Source: an uncultured Bacteroidota bacterium (GTDB lineage Bacteria; Bacteroidota; Bacteroidia; Bacteroidales; P3). Taken from it: a stretch of 64,000 nt of DNA. Position numbers and translations under genes: made by a program. The stretch covers positions 124,001 through 188,000 of the forward strand of contig CACYIK010000002.1 of assembly GCA_902774395.1 (NCBI GenBank). The letters are read 5' to 3'. The notes beneath the pieces were generated by a model. The model ran no database searches, had not been told where the DNA came from, and worked only from the letters and a program-made list of their open reading frames with translations. Shown one piece after another: positions 17,724 to 26,131 of this stretch; position 1 is the stretch's first letter, and each line of letters starts with the position of its first letter.

Positions 17724-18628
17724 TGTTTGAGTTGTACGACATACACGGACGCATCGATACCCTCCACGAGAAGGCCACCGTCACCGTCGGCGTGTTCGAC
17801 GGCGTACATCGCGGACACCAGCAACTATTGTCGCAGATGGAGGGCTCACGACTGGTTGTCACCCTCACTGCCCACCCATCCTTTGTCCTAGGTCGTCGCG
17901 ACAGCGAGTACTGGCTCGACGACCCTGACGAACACCTGCGCCTCCTCTTCGAGGCCGGTGCCAAGTATGTCGCCGTGCTGCCCTTCACCCGCGAGGTGGC
18001 CAGGCTCTCGGCCTGCGAGATGGCACGCCTGCTGTATGACAAGCTGCAGATGCGCAGTCTCTTGCTAGGTTACGACAGCCGTTTCGGAAGCAAGAGCAAT
18101 GACGACTTCGACCAATTGCCTGAATTAAGCCGCCAGCTGGGCTTCGCCCTCCACCGTGGCGAGCCCTTCCTCGTCGACGGACAACCCATCAGCTCCAGCC
18201 GCATCCGCGAGAGCCTGACGAGCGGCGCCGTCGAGGAGACCGCCACCTTGCTGGGCCGTCCCTACGCCATCACCGGCACCGTGCTCCACGGCCGCAGCGT
18301 GGGCCATACCCTCGGCTTCCCCACCGCCAACATCGACCTCTCCCTGACCCGCAAGATGCTTCCCAAGGAAGGCGTGTACGCCGTGAGAATTAAGAATGAA
18401 GAATTAAGAATTAAGAATTGCGGAATGGCAAATCTAGGGACTGCTCCCACCTTCGGCGTGGACAAGCCTCTGCTGGAGGTCCACCTCCTCGACTTCGACG
18501 GCGACCTCTACGGGCAGACCGTCACCGTCGAATTTACCCACCGTCTGCGCGACATCGTGCGCTTCGACTCAGTCGAAGCGCTGCAGCGCCAGCTGCAAAT
18601 AGACCTTGACCAATGCCGACAGCTATGA
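17723..18628 (+). CDS. ribF: Bifunctional riboflavin kinase/FMN adenylyltransferase
   Basis: RibF phosphorylates riboflavin to FMN and adenylates FMN to FAD. The N-terminal nucleotidyltransferase shows VTVGVFDGVHRGHQQLL and the SSSRIRESLTSG motif; the C-terminal kinase barrel shows GRSVGHTLGFPTANID (PTAN motif) and KEGVYAV. At 18386-18420 an AATTAAG repeat inserts RIKNEELRIKNCG in frame, between the strand KEGVYAV and MANLGTAPTFG, where the family normally has a short turn. Total length 301 is close to normal. The amidase gene downstream starts within its stop (ATGA). Confidence 0.96.
   Translation: MFELYDIHGRIDTLHEKATVTVGVFDGVHRGHQQLLSQMEGSRLVVTLTAHPSFVLGRRDSEYWLDDPDEHLRLLFEAGAKYVAVLPFTREVARLSACEMARLLYDKLQMRSLLLGYDSRFGSKSNDDFDQLPELSRQLGFALHRGEPFLVDGQPISSSRIRESLTSGAVEETATLLGRPYAITGTVLHGRSVGHTLGFPTANIDLSLTRKMLPKEGVYAVRIKNEELRIKNCGMANLGTAPTFGVDKPLLEVHLLDFDGDLYGQTVTVEFTHRLRDIVRFDSVEALQRQLQIDLDQCRQL
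18386..18420 (+). repeat. In-frame AATTAAG repeat in ribF
   Basis: Five degenerate 7-base units encode about 12 residues in a turn of the riboflavin kinase domain. Confidence 0.8.
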
Positions 18629-19503
18629 ACGAACTGACCATAACCTTCTACCAACAAGACATCGTCTGGGGCGACGCCGCCGCCAACCGCCACAAGGTGG
18701 CGACGACACTAACGCAATCCTGCCTGAGCGACAGCGAACGGCCTGCGACCAACGTGGAGCAAAGCAATCAAGCAATCAAACAATCCGACATCTTCGTCGT
18801 CCCCGAGACTTTCACTACTGGCTTCGGCGACCACATGGCCTCGCTGGCCGAAGAGCAAGAGGGTCCCACCCTTCAATGGGCACGCCAGATGGCAGCCCGC
18901 TACGACCTGCTGTTTGTCGGCACCTGGATCATCCGCGAAGGCGACCACTGTTACAACCGCCTGCATTGGGTCTATCCCAACGGCGACTTCGGCTACTACG
19001 ACAAAGCCCACACCTTCCGCGTCAGCGGCGAATACGACATCATCTCTCGCGGCACCCAGCGCAAGGTCTTCGAATACAAAGGCTGGCGCATCAAACCCGC
19101 CGTCTGCTACGACCTCCGCTTCCCCAAGTGGCTGAGGAATAATGTTGAATGTGGTGAACATCCGGATGCTGCAGCACATTCATCACTCATCACTCATCAT
19201 TCACCACTAGATTACGACCTTTTGCTTGTTTGCGCCAACTGGCCGGGGAGCCGCCACGAGGCTTGGACAACCCTTATCAAGGCCCGCGCCATCGAGAACC
19301 AGAGCTATGTGCTGGGCTGCAACCGCTGCGGCGTGGACGGCGTAGGGGGCAAATATACAGGTAACAGCGCCCTCATCGACTACAAAGGTCTCCCACTGGC
19401 CGAAGCCACCCCCTCTGCCAACCAGACCGTCACCGCCACCCTCGAAAAAGACAAACTCGACACCTTCCGCCAACGCTGGCCCTTCTACCTAGACTTTGAC
19501 TAA
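18625..19503 (+). CDS. Carbon-nitrogen hydrolase, omega-amidase (YafV/Nit2) type
   Basis: A nitrilase-fold hydrolase, probably deamidating 2-oxoglutaramate-type substrates during metabolite repair. The Glu-Lys-Cys triad is present: VVPETFTTGF, YYDKAHTFRV and PAVCYDLRFPKW; VCANWPGSRHEAW and YVLGCNRCGVDG are also family-typical. I choose ATG 18625 because it overlaps the ribF stop as ATGA and gives MNELTITFYQQD. Two in-frame repeat insertions enlarge it: QSNQAIKQSD (18762-18788) before the Glu strand, and a segment including HSSLITHHS (19138-19209) between FPKWLRN and YDLLLVCANWP. Confidence 0.92.
   Translation: MNELTITFYQQDIVWGDAAANRHKVATTLTQSCLSDSERPATNVEQSNQAIKQSDIFVVPETFTTGFGDHMASLAEEQEGPTLQWARQMAARYDLLFVGTWIIREGDHCYNRLHWVYPNGDFGYYDKAHTFRVSGEYDIISRGTQRKVFEYKGWRIKPAVCYDLRFPKWLRNNVECGEHPDAAAHSSLITHHSPLDYDLLLVCANWPGSRHEAWTTLIKARAIENQSYVLGCNRCGVDGVGGKYTGNSALIDYKGLPLAEATPSANQTVTATLEKDKLDTFRQRWPFYLDFD
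18762..18788 (+). repeat. In-frame CAATCAAA repeat in the amidase gene
   Basis: Three 8-base units. A 23-base string starting TCAAGCAATC and ending CAATCCGACA also occurs, on the other strand, in moxR (8405-8445). Confidence 0.85.
19138..19209 (+). repeat. In-frame TCATCAC/TCATCAT repeat in the amidase gene
   Basis: About four heptamers plus flanking sequence add roughly 24 residues right after the catalytic-Cys strand. Confidence 0.8.
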
Positions 19504-19577
19504 TCTATTAGAATAATTCGCCTAAAATTGACCTGCGTAGCTTCGTATAATTCGATTAATTCGCCGTTAAAAAAGAA
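19504..19577. repeat. AATTCGCCGTT dispersed element, short copy
   Basis: The amidase-mutS2 gap contains AATTCGCCTAAAATTGACC, then TAATTCG, then AATTCGCCGTTAAAAAA just before the mutS2 start. The same blocks in the same order occur at 27960-28016 upstream of cinA. Confidence 0.8.
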
Positions 19578-22040
19578 ATGAGCAGTATTGAGCAAAAACT
19601 AGGATTCGACCGCATCCGCCAGATGGTGGCGGAGCAGTGCACCAACGCCCTGGCCGTCCGCATGGCCGACGAGATGCACTTCATGACCGACTACGAGCCT
19701 CTGAGCCACGAGCTGAAGCTCGTCGAGGAGATGCGCCAGATAGTGCTCATGGAAAGCGGCTTCCCCCAGCAGGATTTTATCGACCTCACCCCCATCCTCA
19801 CCCACCTCCGCGTCGGCAACACCGTCATTCCCTTAGAAAGCCTCTTCGACCTAAAACTCTCCTTGCGCACCATCCGCGAGTGCTACTATTTTCTCACCTC
19901 CGAAGATCACCAGCAGTACGAGACCCTGCGCAACCTCGCCATCGAGGTGGAGCTGGGCTACGGCGGCAAGAGCTCACAGCTCAACGTCATCAACTCGCTC
20001 CTAGGGAAACTCATCGACGACCATGGCGAGCTCTACGACAACGCCTCCCCTGCCCTCGCCGAGATACGACGCACCAAAGCCCGCAAGACTGCCGAAGTCG
20101 ACGCACAGATCAGCCATACCCTGGCGCGCGCCAAGCGCGAAGGCTGGGCACCGTCGGATGCCGAAGTGACCATCCGCGACGGCCGTCCCGTCATCCCGCT
20201 CCACACCACCCACCGCCGCAAAATCCGCGGCCTCATCCAGGACGAGAGTGCCACCCGTCAGACCGCCTTCGTGGAACCCAGCGAGGTGGTGGAACTCGGC
20301 AACGACCTCCGCGAGCTCGACTTCGACGAGCGTCATGAGATCCAGCGCATCCTGCTGGCCTTCAGCGACCGCCTGCGTCCCCTGCTGCCGCAGCTCGACG
20401 AAGCCTACCGCTTCCTCGCCCGCATCGACTTCCTCCGCGCCAAAGCCCGCGTGGCAGTGGAACTGGGCGCCAGCGTCCCCATCCTCCACCCCGACCCCCG
20501 CATCGAGTGGATGGACGCCCGCCACCCCATCCTCTACCTGCAAAAACGTGATGCCGTAGTTCCGTTCTCCTTGAGTCTTTCTCCTTTCACCTCTCACCTT
20601 TCACCTTCCCGCATCCTCATCATCTCCGGCCCCAACGCCGGCGGCAAGTCCGTCTGTCTCAAGGCCGTGGGCTTGATACAATACATGCTGCAGTGCGGCA
20701 TGCCCGTGCCGCTGCGGCCCACGTCGGAGTGCGGCCTCTTCGGCAGCATCTTCATCGACATCGGCGACCAGCAGAGCATCGACAACGACCTCTCCACCTA
20801 CACCTCGCACCTGCAGAACATGAAAGAGCTCATCGCTTCGGCCGACGAGAAGACCCTCTTCCTCCTCGACGAGCTGGGCGGCGGCACCGAGCCACGCTCG
20901 GGATGCGCCATCGCCGAGGCGGTGCTCGAGGAGCTCTACGAGAAAGGAGCCTTCGGTGTGGTGACCACCCATTTCGCCGACCTCAAGCTGATGGCCGACA
21001 GCCTCCCCGGCATCGTCAACGGCGCCATGCTCTTCGACACCGACGCCATGCGTCCCCTCTACCGCCTCGCCGTGGGCCATCCCGGCTCCAGCTTCGCCTT
21101 CGAGATCGCCGAAAGCATCGGCTTCCCCAAGGACGTGCTCGACCGCGCCGGTGAGAAGGTGGGACGCGAACAGCTCAACTTTGAGCACCAGCTGCAACAG
21201 CTCGAACTCGACAAGCAGGAGATTGCCCGCCAGAAAGAGGAGCTGCGCGTGGCCGACGACTTCCTCAACGAGGTGACGCAGAAATACCAGCGCCTCAACG
21301 ACAACCTGCAGGCCCGCCGCCACGAGATCATCAGCGGTGCCCGCCGCGAAGCGCAGCAGATACTCACCGACGCCAACCGCACCGTCGAGCGTACCATCAG
21401 CGACATCAAGAGTGCCAAAGCCGAGAAGGAAGCCACCCAGCAGGCCCGCGCCCGCCTAGCCGAAGCCACCCGTGAGAATGAGGAATTAGGAATGAGGAAT
21501 GAGGAATTATTGACCCAGCATAAAAAGTCATCACTCATCACTCATCATTCATCATTACCTGAACAGACCCTGCCTGTTCAGGTAGGCAGCATCGTCCGCA
21601 TCGACGGACAGGACACCTTCGGCCAGGTGGTGGAAATCAAGGGCAAGAAAGCCGTCGTGGAGAGCAACAGCCTCCGCATGACCATCCCCCTCGACCGCCT
21701 CACCGGCACCGCCAAGCAGAAGATACCCACATCGAAGAAACCAGCCACTCAGACCTTCTCCTCCATCTATGACGAAATGAACGAGAAGCGTGCCCACTTC
21801 AACCCCACCCTCGACCTCCGCGGCCACCGCGCCGAGGAGGCCCTCGACATGCTGCACCGTTTCCTCGACGAAGCCATCCTCCTCAGCGAGAAAGAGGTGC
21901 GCATCCTCCATGGCAAAGGCTACGGCATCCTCATGCAGGTCATCCATCAGGAGCTGAAAGGCATGCACGAAGTCCGCACCTTCCACCCCGAGAAGGTAGA
22001 ACTGGGAGGCGTGGGCGTCACCATCGTCAACCTCCGCTAA
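19578..22040 (+). CDS. mutS2: Endonuclease MutS2
   Basis: MutS2 is a MutS-like ATPase with a C-terminal Smr nuclease domain, linked to suppression of recombination and rescue of collided ribosomes. Visible are Walker A GPNAGGKSVCLK, the FIDIGDQQSIDNDLSTYTSH block, Walker B TLFLLDELGGGTEP, a long coiled coil, and the Smr motifs LDLRGHRAEEAL and ILHGKGYG. Two in-frame repeat insertions occur: LSLSPFTSHLSPS (20563-20608) just before the Walker A strand, and a larger segment (21477-21557) in the coiled coil encoding NEELGMRNEELL and HHSSLPE. Length is 820. The 3' end overlaps the opposite gene by 4 bases. Confidence 0.95.
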   Translation: MSSIEQKLGFDRIRQMVAEQCTNALAVRMADEMHFMTDYEPLSHELKLVEEMRQIVLMESGFPQQDFIDLTPILTHLRVGNTVIPLESLFDLKLSLRTIRECYYFLTSEDHQQYETLRNLAIEVELGYGGKSSQLNVINSLLGKLIDDHGELYDNASPALAEIRRTKARKTAEVDAQISHTLARAKREGWAPSDAEVTIRDGRPVIPLHTTHRRKIRGLIQDESATRQTAFVEPSEVVELGNDLRELDFDERHEIQRILLAFSDRLRPLLPQLDEAYRFLARIDFLRAKARVAVELGASVPILHPDPRIEWMDARHPILYLQKRDAVVPFSLSLSPFTSHLSPSRILIISGPNAGGKSVCLKAVGLIQYMLQCGMPVPLRPTSECGLFGSIFIDIGDQQSIDNDLSTYTSHLQNMKELIASADEKTLFLLDELGGGTEPRSGCAIAEAVLEELYEKGAFGVVTTHFADLKLMADSLPGIVNGAMLFDTDAMRPLYRLAVGHPGSSFAFEIAESIGFPKDVLDRAGEKVGREQLNFEHQLQQLELDKQEIARQKEELRVADDFLNEVTQKYQRLNDNLQARRHEIISGARREAQQILTDANRTVERTISDIKSAKAEKEATQQARARLAEATRENEELGMRNEELLTQHKKSSLITHHSSLPEQTLPVQVGSIVRIDGQDTFGQVVEIKGKKAVVESNSLRMTIPLDRLTGTAKQKIPTSKKPATQTFSSIYDEMNEKRAHFNPTLDLRGHRAEEALDMLHRFLDEAILLSEKEVRILHGKGYGILMQVIHQELKGMHEVRTFHPEKVELGGVGVTIVNLR
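20563..20608 (+). repeat. In-frame TTTCACC repeat in mutS2
   Basis: Heptamers CTTTCAC/CTCTCAC encode LSPFTSHLSP directly before the Walker A strand RILIISGPN. Confidence 0.8.
21477..21557 (+). repeat. In-frame two-armed repeat in mutS2
   Basis: A purine-rich arm of AATGAGG units (21477-21510) and a pyrimidine-rich arm of TCATCAC units (21528-21557) are separated by about 17 bases. The arms are partly complementary. Confidence 0.8.
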
Positions 22041-24604
22041 CGGCAACGGAGCCGGTCCCAATAGCTAATGAGACGCCAGCGACGGTATTCGCCTGGACAA
22101 TAAAGATGGCTACTTTGTAAGAGTTTAATTTCCAAGTAGCGACACACCGAGGGAATGAACTGTCGTTGGTCGGGATAGGCCGGTTTTGGCGCATGGCGCA
22201 AACGCTGCACACCGCGATAGCGCGTCCATTCCATGAAATGACGTTCCGTATAGAACAGGTAGGTGTTGAATTGTTCCCAATAGTCCTTTGCACGAGGCCC
22301 CACGCCGAAGCCCAACATTACATTCGACGGCTCGCCGTGCCACACCGACGCCACCTTCCACATCACGATTCCCTCCACATCTCCCAAAGGGTATTCCAAC
22401 ACCTGCTCGTCACCGTCCAGCCTCACTTCGCGGCAGTCTGTCACCCTCCCGTTCACCGTTAACAGGGCCACAAGCCTCACATCCTTCTGCCATGTGGCCA
22501 GATGTATCCGCAGAGTGTCGCCGACAGCGAGCACTCCAGGGCCCTCCGACCAGGCATCAATATGCGAGGTATTCATCGGCATCTGTCCCTGGAAAAGCGT
22601 TGTATGGGTCTCCTTCTCCCCTGCCTTGAGGGTGACGCGATAAACACCGTCGGCCTCCATCGGCGGCAAGGCAAAGGCATGGTTCTCGGCCTCCTCGAAG
22701 TGCTGATGCCAGACCCCCACCAGCTCGACCACCGGCCAGTCGTCGGTGCGGTTGAAGGAAGGGCTATAGGCGAAGCCTGGGAAGCGACGTTCGAATTCGG
22801 CAGAGTCAATCGTCTGCTCCGCATCGCTCGAGAGCATCGTGTGGTTCAGCCGGTGTACGGCCGGAGGCTGTAAGCGCTCCACCGTCAGCTCAGCGTCCAC
22901 CGCCGGCAGATAATTACCGTCCCAGTGGAAATAGCCATAACAGAACCAAAGGCTGTCGCACGAAGCACTGTCATAGTAAATTCGATAGTCTTTTTGAGCG
23001 ATTTTAGCCAACGAATCCACGTCCAGCCCATCATCTTCCTCATCATCGTCCTCCCATTCATCCTCCAAGCGGGTGGTATCCAGTGCAAAATTTTCCAGGT
23101 CCAACGGATAGGCATCCATGCCGCGAGCCAGGTCCAGCCCCTTGTAGGGGGCGTAAAGCGTATATCGGTTGTAGAGATTGGCCTCTTCGGGGACCTCGAA
23201 AGCGAAGTATCCATGCTTGTCGGTCCGCGTAGTGGCGACGGTGTTTCCCTTGTTTCGCAAACAAACCTTGAAACCTTTTACAGGCTTGCCCGTGCGACTG
23301 TCCATCACCACGCCACGCCCCACCTGGTCGGTCATCAGGTAGCGGTCGCTGAAGATGACCTCCTGCGCCTCGTAGTGGCAGAACAGGCTGTCGGCCGAAG
23401 CCCACAGCAGGTAGTGTCCCGTGGGCATGGGCGGCAGGTAGACGTATGCCTCATGGTAGACTAAATCGGGATGTTCCGTCACTTCCATCGACCATTCTTT
23501 CAGCACCTTCGGATGCACTCGCTCCACGGTATCCATCGGCGTCAGCCGCAGCCACACTTTCTTCGTCAATCGGTGCCACACCGTGCCCAATGCCCACTCG
23601 TCGGCGGCATAGGGGACAACATAGGGACGATGGACATCCTTCAGGCGCACCTCGCCCGTCAACACGCGCTCGCGCAGGGCCTCGGCATGCTGCGCCACGA
23701 TGCTTGAGGGCCAGAAGCGGCAGATGGTGTCGCACCAACCGACAATATCCTGGTAGCGTCTCCACTCATTATAGTAGTCAGCATCCTCCAAGGCCTCCTT
23801 GGCCATGCGCAGATAGTATTCCGCCAGCAGCACCGACGTGTCGCCACGGTGCCGGTCGAGATGTTGTTCGTAACTTCTCGTTCCCCAGAGATCCAACTCG
23901 GCAAGCTCCAGGTCGAGCCACAGGCAGCTGTTTGGCACCCCCTCGTAAGAACTCCGCAGCAACTCCTTGGCGTGGGGTTCGTCATTGGCCACAAGTTTGA
24001 AGAGCCGCCGTTGTTCCGCCGTGGGTAACACACCCAGGCGTACCATGGCCACGCTGTCCTTGGAGCCGAAGATGTCGCGTCCGCTGCGCAGCACCAGGGG
24101 TTCGACTCTGGCATTGGACGGGCGCCGCAACGGCTTGCCCATCAGCGAGCAGCAGACGGCGCTGTCGCCGGTGTCGTCACGCATCAAACGAGCGTCGGCA
24201 AAAGAGGCCACGTGGAAGGGCAGCGTGTCGCTCCCGTTGCCACTCGACCACACAGCGCTAATCATCATCACATATTGATACCATGCCTCTTCCCTCTCGC
24301 TCGAAGAATCTCCATACAGCCTGAAGGTCAAATCCCTGCGGCGACGGAGGTTGGTGAGCGTGTAGGTGGTGTCGCCACGTAGGGCAGCGCCATAGTAGAG
24401 GCAGCGAAAATGGTCGACAGTAAGATTGGTATCGCAGTTCCAGAACCTCGTCACCAAGCGACTGTAGCGGTACTCGCCAAACCAGCGGCCCGTCTCCTTC
24501 TTGATAAGCTCGTAGTTGGGCGGCAGCGGCGCGGGATTGTCCTGCGCCTGCAACGCCAGCGGGACTAACAGCAACGCGAGCAGTAGCAGTCGAACCGGTC
24601 GCAT
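22037..24604 (-). CDS. Secreted DUF4919-like and macroglobulin-like hybrid
   Basis: About 855 residues from ATG 24604, which gives the signal peptide MRPVRLLLLALLLVPLALQAQ; an ATG ten codons upstream would add a polar stretch before it. Residues about 20-200 (PPNYELIKKET, YSRLVTRFWNCDT, FRCLYYGAAL) match the neighbouring DUF4919 protein in pattern. From about residue 355 the sequence resembles alpha-2-macroglobulin MG domains of Bacteroidetes (LYLPPMPTGHYLLWASAD; VVMDSRTGKPVKGFKVCL with TDKHGYFAFEVPEE). No thioester CxEQ motif or full-length macroglobulin C-terminus is present. An acidic segment (EDEWEDDDEEDD) lies mid-protein. The function is not known. Confidence 0.7.
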   Translation of the reverse strand: MRPVRLLLLALLLVPLALQAQDNPAPLPPNYELIKKETGRWFGEYRYSRLVTRFWNCDTNLTVDHFRCLYYGAALRGDTTYTLTNLRRRRDLTFRLYGDSSSEREEAWYQYVMMISAVWSSGNGSDTLPFHVASFADARLMRDDTGDSAVCCSLMGKPLRRPSNARVEPLVLRSGRDIFGSKDSVAMVRLGVLPTAEQRRLFKLVANDEPHAKELLRSSYEGVPNSCLWLDLELAELDLWGTRSYEQHLDRHRGDTSVLLAEYYLRMAKEALEDADYYNEWRRYQDIVGWCDTICRFWPSSIVAQHAEALRERVLTGEVRLKDVHRPYVVPYAADEWALGTVWHRLTKKVWLRLTPMDTVERVHPKVLKEWSMEVTEHPDLVYHEAYVYLPPMPTGHYLLWASADSLFCHYEAQEVIFSDRYLMTDQVGRGVVMDSRTGKPVKGFKVCLRNKGNTVATTRTDKHGYFAFEVPEEANLYNRYTLYAPYKGLDLARGMDAYPLDLENFALDTTRLEDEWEDDDEEDDGLDVDSLAKIAQKDYRIYYDSASCDSLWFCYGYFHWDGNYLPAVDAELTVERLQPPAVHRLNHTMLSSDAEQTIDSAEFERRFPGFAYSPSFNRTDDWPVVELVGVWHQHFEEAENHAFALPPMEADGVYRVTLKAGEKETHTTLFQGQMPMNTSHIDAWSEGPGVLAVGDTLRIHLATWQKDVRLVALLTVNGRVTDCREVRLDGDEQVLEYPLGDVEGIVMWKVASVWHGEPSNVMLGFGVGPRAKDYWEQFNTYLFYTERHFMEWTRYRGVQRLRHAPKPAYPDQRQFIPSVCRYLEIKLLQSSHLYCPGEYRRWRLISYWDRLRCR

Positions 24605-24678
24605 CACTTGGACTTTCTGATATTGGAACTGCATATAATTAATCTTTCCGATGCTCCTTAGACCTTATTTCTACGTTA

Positions 24679-24726
24679 GTTTAACGTTCCAAAAACGTTA
24701 AACGAACGTTAAACGAACGTTAAACT
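24679..24726. repeat. AACGTTAAACG repeats with inverted partner
   Basis: Three exact or near-exact 11-base units (24694-24704, 24705-24715, 24716-24726) follow an inverted copy GTTTAACGTT (24679-24688). They lie 75-120 bases upstream of the 24604 start and could be an operator for that gene. Confidence 0.6.
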
Positions 24727-24766
24727 AAAGCTATTATAGTCTTGTTGAGGACTTTGCGGGGGATGG

Positions 24767-24849
24767 GGAGTGATGAGTGATGAATGAGGAGTGATGAGTG
24801 ATGAATGATGAATGATGAGTGAGGAGTGAGGAGTGAGGAGTGAGGAGTT
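24767..24849. repeat. Heptamer array, GATGAGT to GAGTGAG
   Basis: About eleven units run from the AACGTTAAACG block up to the end of the DUF4919 gene, changing gradually from TGATGAG to an almost perfect GGAGTGA series. Confidence 0.9.
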
Positions 24850-24850
24850 T

Positions 24851-26008
24851 TTACTTGGCTTTTCTGATATTGGAGATGCGGAGCATGTCGTAGGAGGTGT
24901 CCCAGATCTCGGTCATTTCGGCTTTGTAGAACATGCCGCTGTTAGAGGTCTCTTCCCACGCCTGTCCGCGCTCGCTGCGGATGTCGGTGTCGAAGGCAGC
25001 CATACCCTCGATCCAGCTCTTGAAAATGAGGACGATCTTCTCGCCGGAGCCGAATTTGGCGCGGACGAAATAGCCCTCGATGGTGTTGGCTTCGCCAGCA
25101 TCGGCAAAGAGGCCCGTATCATGGTAGTTGGGCAGCACCTTGTCATAGGGCTCCATCTCCACCACCTTGAACTTGGTCTCCTCGTCGTCCAACGCTCCTT
25201 CCATCTTGATGATGAAATGGGTGCCCAACGGGAGCTCCAACTGGGAGCCTGCGCGGGTGGTGCTGGCCTCGTCGTGCGACTCGAACATGCGGCTCATGCT
25301 CATGAAACACTCGTGGATATCGAAATAGAGCGTGTCGACGCCGCTCTCGTTGAAAGCGAGGGGGAACTCATCGCAGAAGCGGCCGCCGATATTAATGAGC
25401 GCCTGACCCTCGGGCTGCATGTCGTTCATGCTCATGATAAAATAGGAATGAGCTACTGTCGTAAGATGGATGGGAGCATGGTAGGAGCCGTCGCCGGTGG
25501 AGTAGACGGCGTCGAGTAGCATGGAGAGCGTGCGACGGGCAGCGGCGGTGCGCGGGTCGCTGTCGCCATAGGTATAGTAGCTGCCGATGAGGCGGTAGTA
25601 GTACATGGGCAGCTCGGTGGGCTTCTTGGCGATCACTTTTTCGGCCAAGTCCCTGACTTTGACGAAATCGGAGTGTGAAGGCTCGCTGTCGCCAAAGAGG
25701 ATGCCACGAATCTCCTGTTGCTCGTCGAAGTGGCCGTAAGGTTCGAAGTCGGGCTGATGGACATAGCCGTAATAGATGCAACGCAGCTCTTCGAGATCGA
25801 GCGTGGTGTCGCATTTGGCCAGACGCTCCAAGAGGCGGGGGTAATAGAAACGGCTAGACGGGTCGGTGATGTCACGCTTGATATTCTCATAATTCGGCGC
25901 CATGAAGGAGAGTTCTTCTCCGACGACGATATTCTCGCCCTCGTCGTTCTGGGAAAATGCCACACAAGGCACTAAAAACAAAAGTGTTAAAAAGAAAAGC
26001 TTTTTCAT
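24851..26008 (-). CDS. DUF4919-type secreted protein
   Basis: About 385 residues with signal peptide MKKLFFLTLLFLVPCVAFSQ from ATG 26008; an ATG eight codons upstream is less likely because it would lie too close to the promoter. The N-terminal half (APNYENIKRDI, YPRLLERLAKCDTTLDLEELRCIYYGYV, YGDSDPRTAAARRTL) fits the DUF4919 family of Bacteroidetes exported proteins of unknown role. The second half (IKMEGALDDEETKFKVVEMEP, EKIVLIFKSWIEGM) is predicted beta-rich. The gene downstream shares the N-terminal pattern and appears to be a paralogue with added domains. Confidence 0.8.
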   Translation of the reverse strand: MKKLFFLTLLFLVPCVAFSQNDEGENIVVGEELSFMAPNYENIKRDITDPSSRFYYPRLLERLAKCDTTLDLEELRCIYYGYVHQPDFEPYGHFDEQQEIRGILFGDSEPSHSDFVKVRDLAEKVIAKKPTELPMYYYRLIGSYYTYGDSDPRTAAARRTLSMLLDAVYSTGDGSYHAPIHLTTVAHSYFIMSMNDMQPEGQALINIGGRFCDEFPLAFNESGVDTLYFDIHECFMSMSRMFESHDEASTTRAGSQLELPLGTHFIIKMEGALDDEETKFKVVEMEPYDKVLPNYHDTGLFADAGEANTIEGYFVRAKFGSGEKIVLIFKSWIEGMAAFDTDIRSERGQAWEETSNSGMFYKAEMTEIWDTSYDMLRISNIRKAK

Positions 26009-26029
26009 GTGTTTTAATATTTGACGGTG

Positions 26030-26060
26030 CAAATATACACTTTTTTCCCAAATGGGTCAA
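26030..26060 (-). promoter_or_regulatory. Promoter of the DUF4919 gene
   Basis: On the minus strand TTGA (26057-26060), 19 bases, then TATATTTG (26030-26037); the start codon lies 22 bases downstream. On the plus strand TATTTTTG (26081-26088) is a plausible -7 element for hydF, but no -33 match is clear. Confidence 0.7.
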
Positions 26061-26131
26061 CCGGCATCAAATTATTTTCGTATTTTTGCATAGGAAAAAG
26101 AGAACACTGAAGCACATAAAACACTATAAAC

